From positions 1-33,468 of the forward strand of contig ML986902.1 of NCBI GenBank assembly GCA_010094045.1: 33,468 nt of DNA. Reading direction: 5' to 3'. The translations under genes were made by a program, and so were the position numbers. The notes below the pieces were generated by a model, which saw nothing but the letters and a program-made list of their open reading frames with translations, did not search any database and was not told the origin of the DNA. Origin of the DNA: Lojkania enalia (Eukaryota; Ascomycota; Dothideomycetes; Pleosporales). Positions 31,008 through 33,468 of this stretch are shown piece after piece; the first letter of the stretch is position 1; each line of letters opens with the position of its first letter.

Positions 31008-33005
31008 ATGTCTTGGACACTGGATACCCGTTTCAACAACGTATACGTATACGTATACGATTCGAGTGAGAGCTCTAGGCCTTCAGGGCTAGGGGTCGAC
31101 TATGATGTTGAGTCGGTGGGATTGTTGGAGGAGAGATTGGAGGAGAGATCGGAGGAGTCAATTTTCCAGCAGCTGAAGGCTTTTGCAGAGCGGTCCAGGA
31201 ATTCTTCGCTACTCTCAGTTGTTTCCCCAACAGACTCATTATATGATATTTCGGATAGCTTGGACGATTATACGGACGTTGATTCGGACGATTATATGAA
31301 CGATGATATGGAATACGAGATGATTTCATCTACCTCAGTGGCTGAGACTCCATGCCCGCGACATACCGAAACAAACTCAACCGCGAATAACACGCGACTT
31401 GATTTTACATCCATCACAGCACTTCGACACGAAGAGCGAAAGAAATCTCACAAATGGTCATCAGAAGACCGATTGTTATTATCATGTCTGTACAGATGGT
31501 TCGACTCATCTACGGATACTACCGCGATCCCGAGGATATTCAACACGCTTACTAGCCTTAATCTGAAATACTCGACGATTCGCAGACAGTTTGAAGATTC
31601 TATGGTCCTTTTCGGGCCTGATGCCTATCCCGAACTAAGGATTTTCTACTCCGCATTTGATGATCCACGCTACGAAGATATCCTAGCTATGATCTCCAGC
31701 GAGGCGAAGAAACTCAAAATACACCTACCCCGTCGCCTAGGAGATGTAGATTTCGGTCCAGCATTTGGAAAGGCACGTCGCGCACGGTCTAAGAGGACGC
31801 GCGAGAGATATAATGATCTTGTGAGGAGGGCACAATTATTGGCTGCACAGACCTCGAGGTCTTTATCGCAGAGGAGCACCGCATTTGGCGGCTGTTTGCT
31901 TGCCAGTCAAGATGTTACCGACCAATTCGTTGTGGCAGACGAAAATGCCAAGTCTATTCAAAGGATCAGAAGGTCCCGATACGAAACATTTACGCCAAAT
32001 ATGTATCTCGCGTTCCGGATTTGGGTAGACGGTGAAAAGTAAGCTTTACATTACATCTTCTTCACATAAACTTACTGATATCGACTTTTACAGTTGGACC
32101 ATATACAACCCCAACGATGGATTCATCTCCGCCCGCTTCGCAGAACTCGGGGGCCTACACGACGAAGACGCACCAGTAATGTGTCCCCGTCTACTCAAAA
32201 GCCACATCCATCAGCACCTCCATCCCACAGGCGGGCCCTCGCCGTTCGTCTCAGTATTCGTTGTACGTCCAAACTATATACGCTCTTCCCAACTACCAGA
32301 AAAGCTAATCTAGACCTAGAACCTCCTACAAACAATGGCGAAATATCGCACACCTAACACTCGAATCGCTGTCATCGATCTCGCCCATCACTCCCTCAGC
32401 GCCGGAGACAAAAAATTCCACGTCCGAGACAAGCTAGCTGACTTGCGGAGCAATCACAATCTTATGCAATGGACTAGGTGAGATGGTTCATCATTACGCT
32501 CCTCAGCATAGATAAATATGAACTAACAACCTTTGCTAGGTACAAAGGCTTCTTCGAATTCCTGCTCTGGGGCGACATCCCCCCGGCAGCCATCTTACAC
32601 GTCACATCATGGTCCGATCTCACTCGCCTAGCTTCCACAGACCCGGACGTAGCCCACATCCTCAGCCTACCCATATTCGAACGGCTGAACACCTCCAGCA
32701 GAATTGCGAAGCACATTGCCCGCAAGGCCCTCGCCCTCGACGACAACACCGCTCGTAGCATCGGTGTCTTAGCCCGAGCATTCGGCCTCGATAACCCCAC
32801 CGTCAAGTCCCGCCATGTCGCGGACTTCGTAGCGACGTTTATAGAGGGCTGGTCCATCCGCTCATCTTCGCGGCTCTCGAACAACAAAGCCACTATATTG
32901 AACGCGCTTGCAGTTTCGTTCGCCGCAGGACTAAATCGCCCAGAAACGCCTTTCGATCCCAAGGCTGCGTTCGTCGACGGTGTCATTCGGGCGTGGACTC
33001 TGTGA
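31008..33005 (+). CDS. Fungal protein with SANT/Myb-like segment and DUF7587-like C-terminal domain (607 aa)
   Basis: Four exons: 31008-32038, 32094-32262, 32320-32477 and 32540-33005. Introns are 55-62 nt with branch sites such as CTAAC 32523-32527. The N-terminal 130 residues are acidic and low-complexity, including a V-Y-V-Y-V-Y run coded by a GTATAC hexamer repeat. Residues about 146-205 (H-K-W-S-S-E-D-R-L-L-L-S-C-L-Y-R-W-F ... I-R-R-Q-F) resemble a SANT/Myb-like helical domain. A basic stretch follows at about 255-275. Residues about 330-480 carry A-F-R-I-W, P-S-P-F-V-S-V-F, R-I-A-V-I-D and F-E-F-L-L-W-G-D-I-P. This pattern I associate with fungal DUF7587. Its R / S / E order recalls ADP-ribosyltransferase folds, which is inference. 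ATG 30840 is an alternative start. Function is unknown. Confidence 0.72.
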
Positions 33006-33278
33006 GCTTGTCACTCTTCTAGCCTTTGCCAAACCCTTTTTTTTTTTTTTTTTCTTCTTTGGGGAAGGGGGAGGTAATGAAAGTAAAACTCGCTGGCTGG
33101 CGCCTTGGAAGCGACTGCTATAATCAATTTTTCATTGCGGCACTTGTCTTCTCTACTTCATGATTTCCCCTTAATATCCGGATGGCGGCCTCCCCGGTGA
33201 TCACAGTCCCTTCTAGATAGCTAGCCTCCATAATCCCACAGAAGTACATACATACATACATACATACATACATACATA

Positions 33279-33320
<42 letters not shown>

Positions 33321-33468
33321 ATGAAGAGTTCCTACGTCCCACCCTCACAAACCTCAATACATTTCTGTTCTGCACTAGCAGCAAGAACCTCGGATCGATT
33401 CCCCGTTTCCATTGCCCATTATCCTACGTATAGTATATATACCCAGTATAATAACCAAAAAAAAAAAA
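33006..33468. other. 3' flank with homopolymer and microsatellites
   Basis: A T-run at about 33038-33053 lies just after the stop. Then comes the compound microsatellite, and an A-run closes the window. A minus-strand frame of 86 codons (33124-33384) is built mostly from the repeats. A minus-strand frame from an ATG near 33412 could start a gene but is too short to judge at the window edge. Confidence 0.5.
33245..33317 (+). repeat. Compound microsatellite (TACA)n-(TCA)n-(GCA)n
   Basis: About nine TACA units (33245-33280) pass into TCATCATCA and then about ten GCA/CAG units to 33317. The period change from 4 to 3 is seen directly. Confidence 0.9.

Noticed and set aside
33124..33384. 86-codon minus-strand frame at the right end
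   Set aside because: Mostly translated microsatellite (poly-Ala, C-M-Y-V repeats); no domain.

Overview
The window looks like nuclear DNA of a filamentous ascomycete (Pezizomycotina). The support is short GT-AG introns of about 50-180 nt with CTAAC/CTGAC-type branch sites, a set of conserved fungal housekeeping genes, and a left flank whose base changes are almost all C-to-T/G-to-A, the signature of repeat-induced point mutation (RIP). I could not place the genus.

Region 1 (1 to about 9750) is an extremely AT/TpA-rich, RIP-destroyed block with no intact gene. It holds a degenerate minisatellite of about 32 bp with telomere-like CCTTAA/CCCTAA content (1655-1810). It also holds a full-length Ty3/gypsy chromovirus of 7469 bp (2000-9468) with two LTRs of about 540 bp, a TTAGG target duplication, and gag, protease, RT, RNase H, integrase and chromodomain remnants. 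The element sits inside, and splits, a copy of a short repeat. A far less mutated copy of that repeat lies just outside the block at about 9909-10085, so RIP can be read base by base. The block ends abruptly near 9750.

Region 2 (about 10-16 kb) holds a predicted GPI-anchored surface protein (signal-peptide exon at 10998, body 11247-12046), then RRP40 (exosome cap subunit, minus strand) head to head with SSZ1 (ribosome-associated Hsp70-like protein) across a promoter of about 255 bp.

Region 3 (16-22 kb) holds an intronless ADP-ribosylglycohydrolase-family gene, a mitochondrial NIPSNAP-family gene, and an ethanolamine/choline phosphotransferase gene with a 10-nt microexon.

Region 4 (22-29 kb) is 3.2 kb without a convincing gene, then a five-exon PTR2-type peptide transporter preceded by a 10-bp tandem repeat, then a decayed Crypton-like relic with a GCR1_C-type DNA-binding domain (about 27480-28620).

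Region 5 (29-33.5 kb) holds an F-box protein and a 607-residue fungal protein with a SANT/Myb-like segment and a C-terminal domain resembling the DUF7587 family. The right end is microsatellite-rich.

The genes do not form an obvious pathway. RRP40 and SSZ1 share RNA and ribosome quality roles and a promoter region. The rest look like ordinary scattered fungal genes next to a probably heterochromatic, possibly subtelomeric, transposon block. Intron positions were inferred by hand from splice consensus, reading frame and remembered family conservation. No search or gene caller was run.
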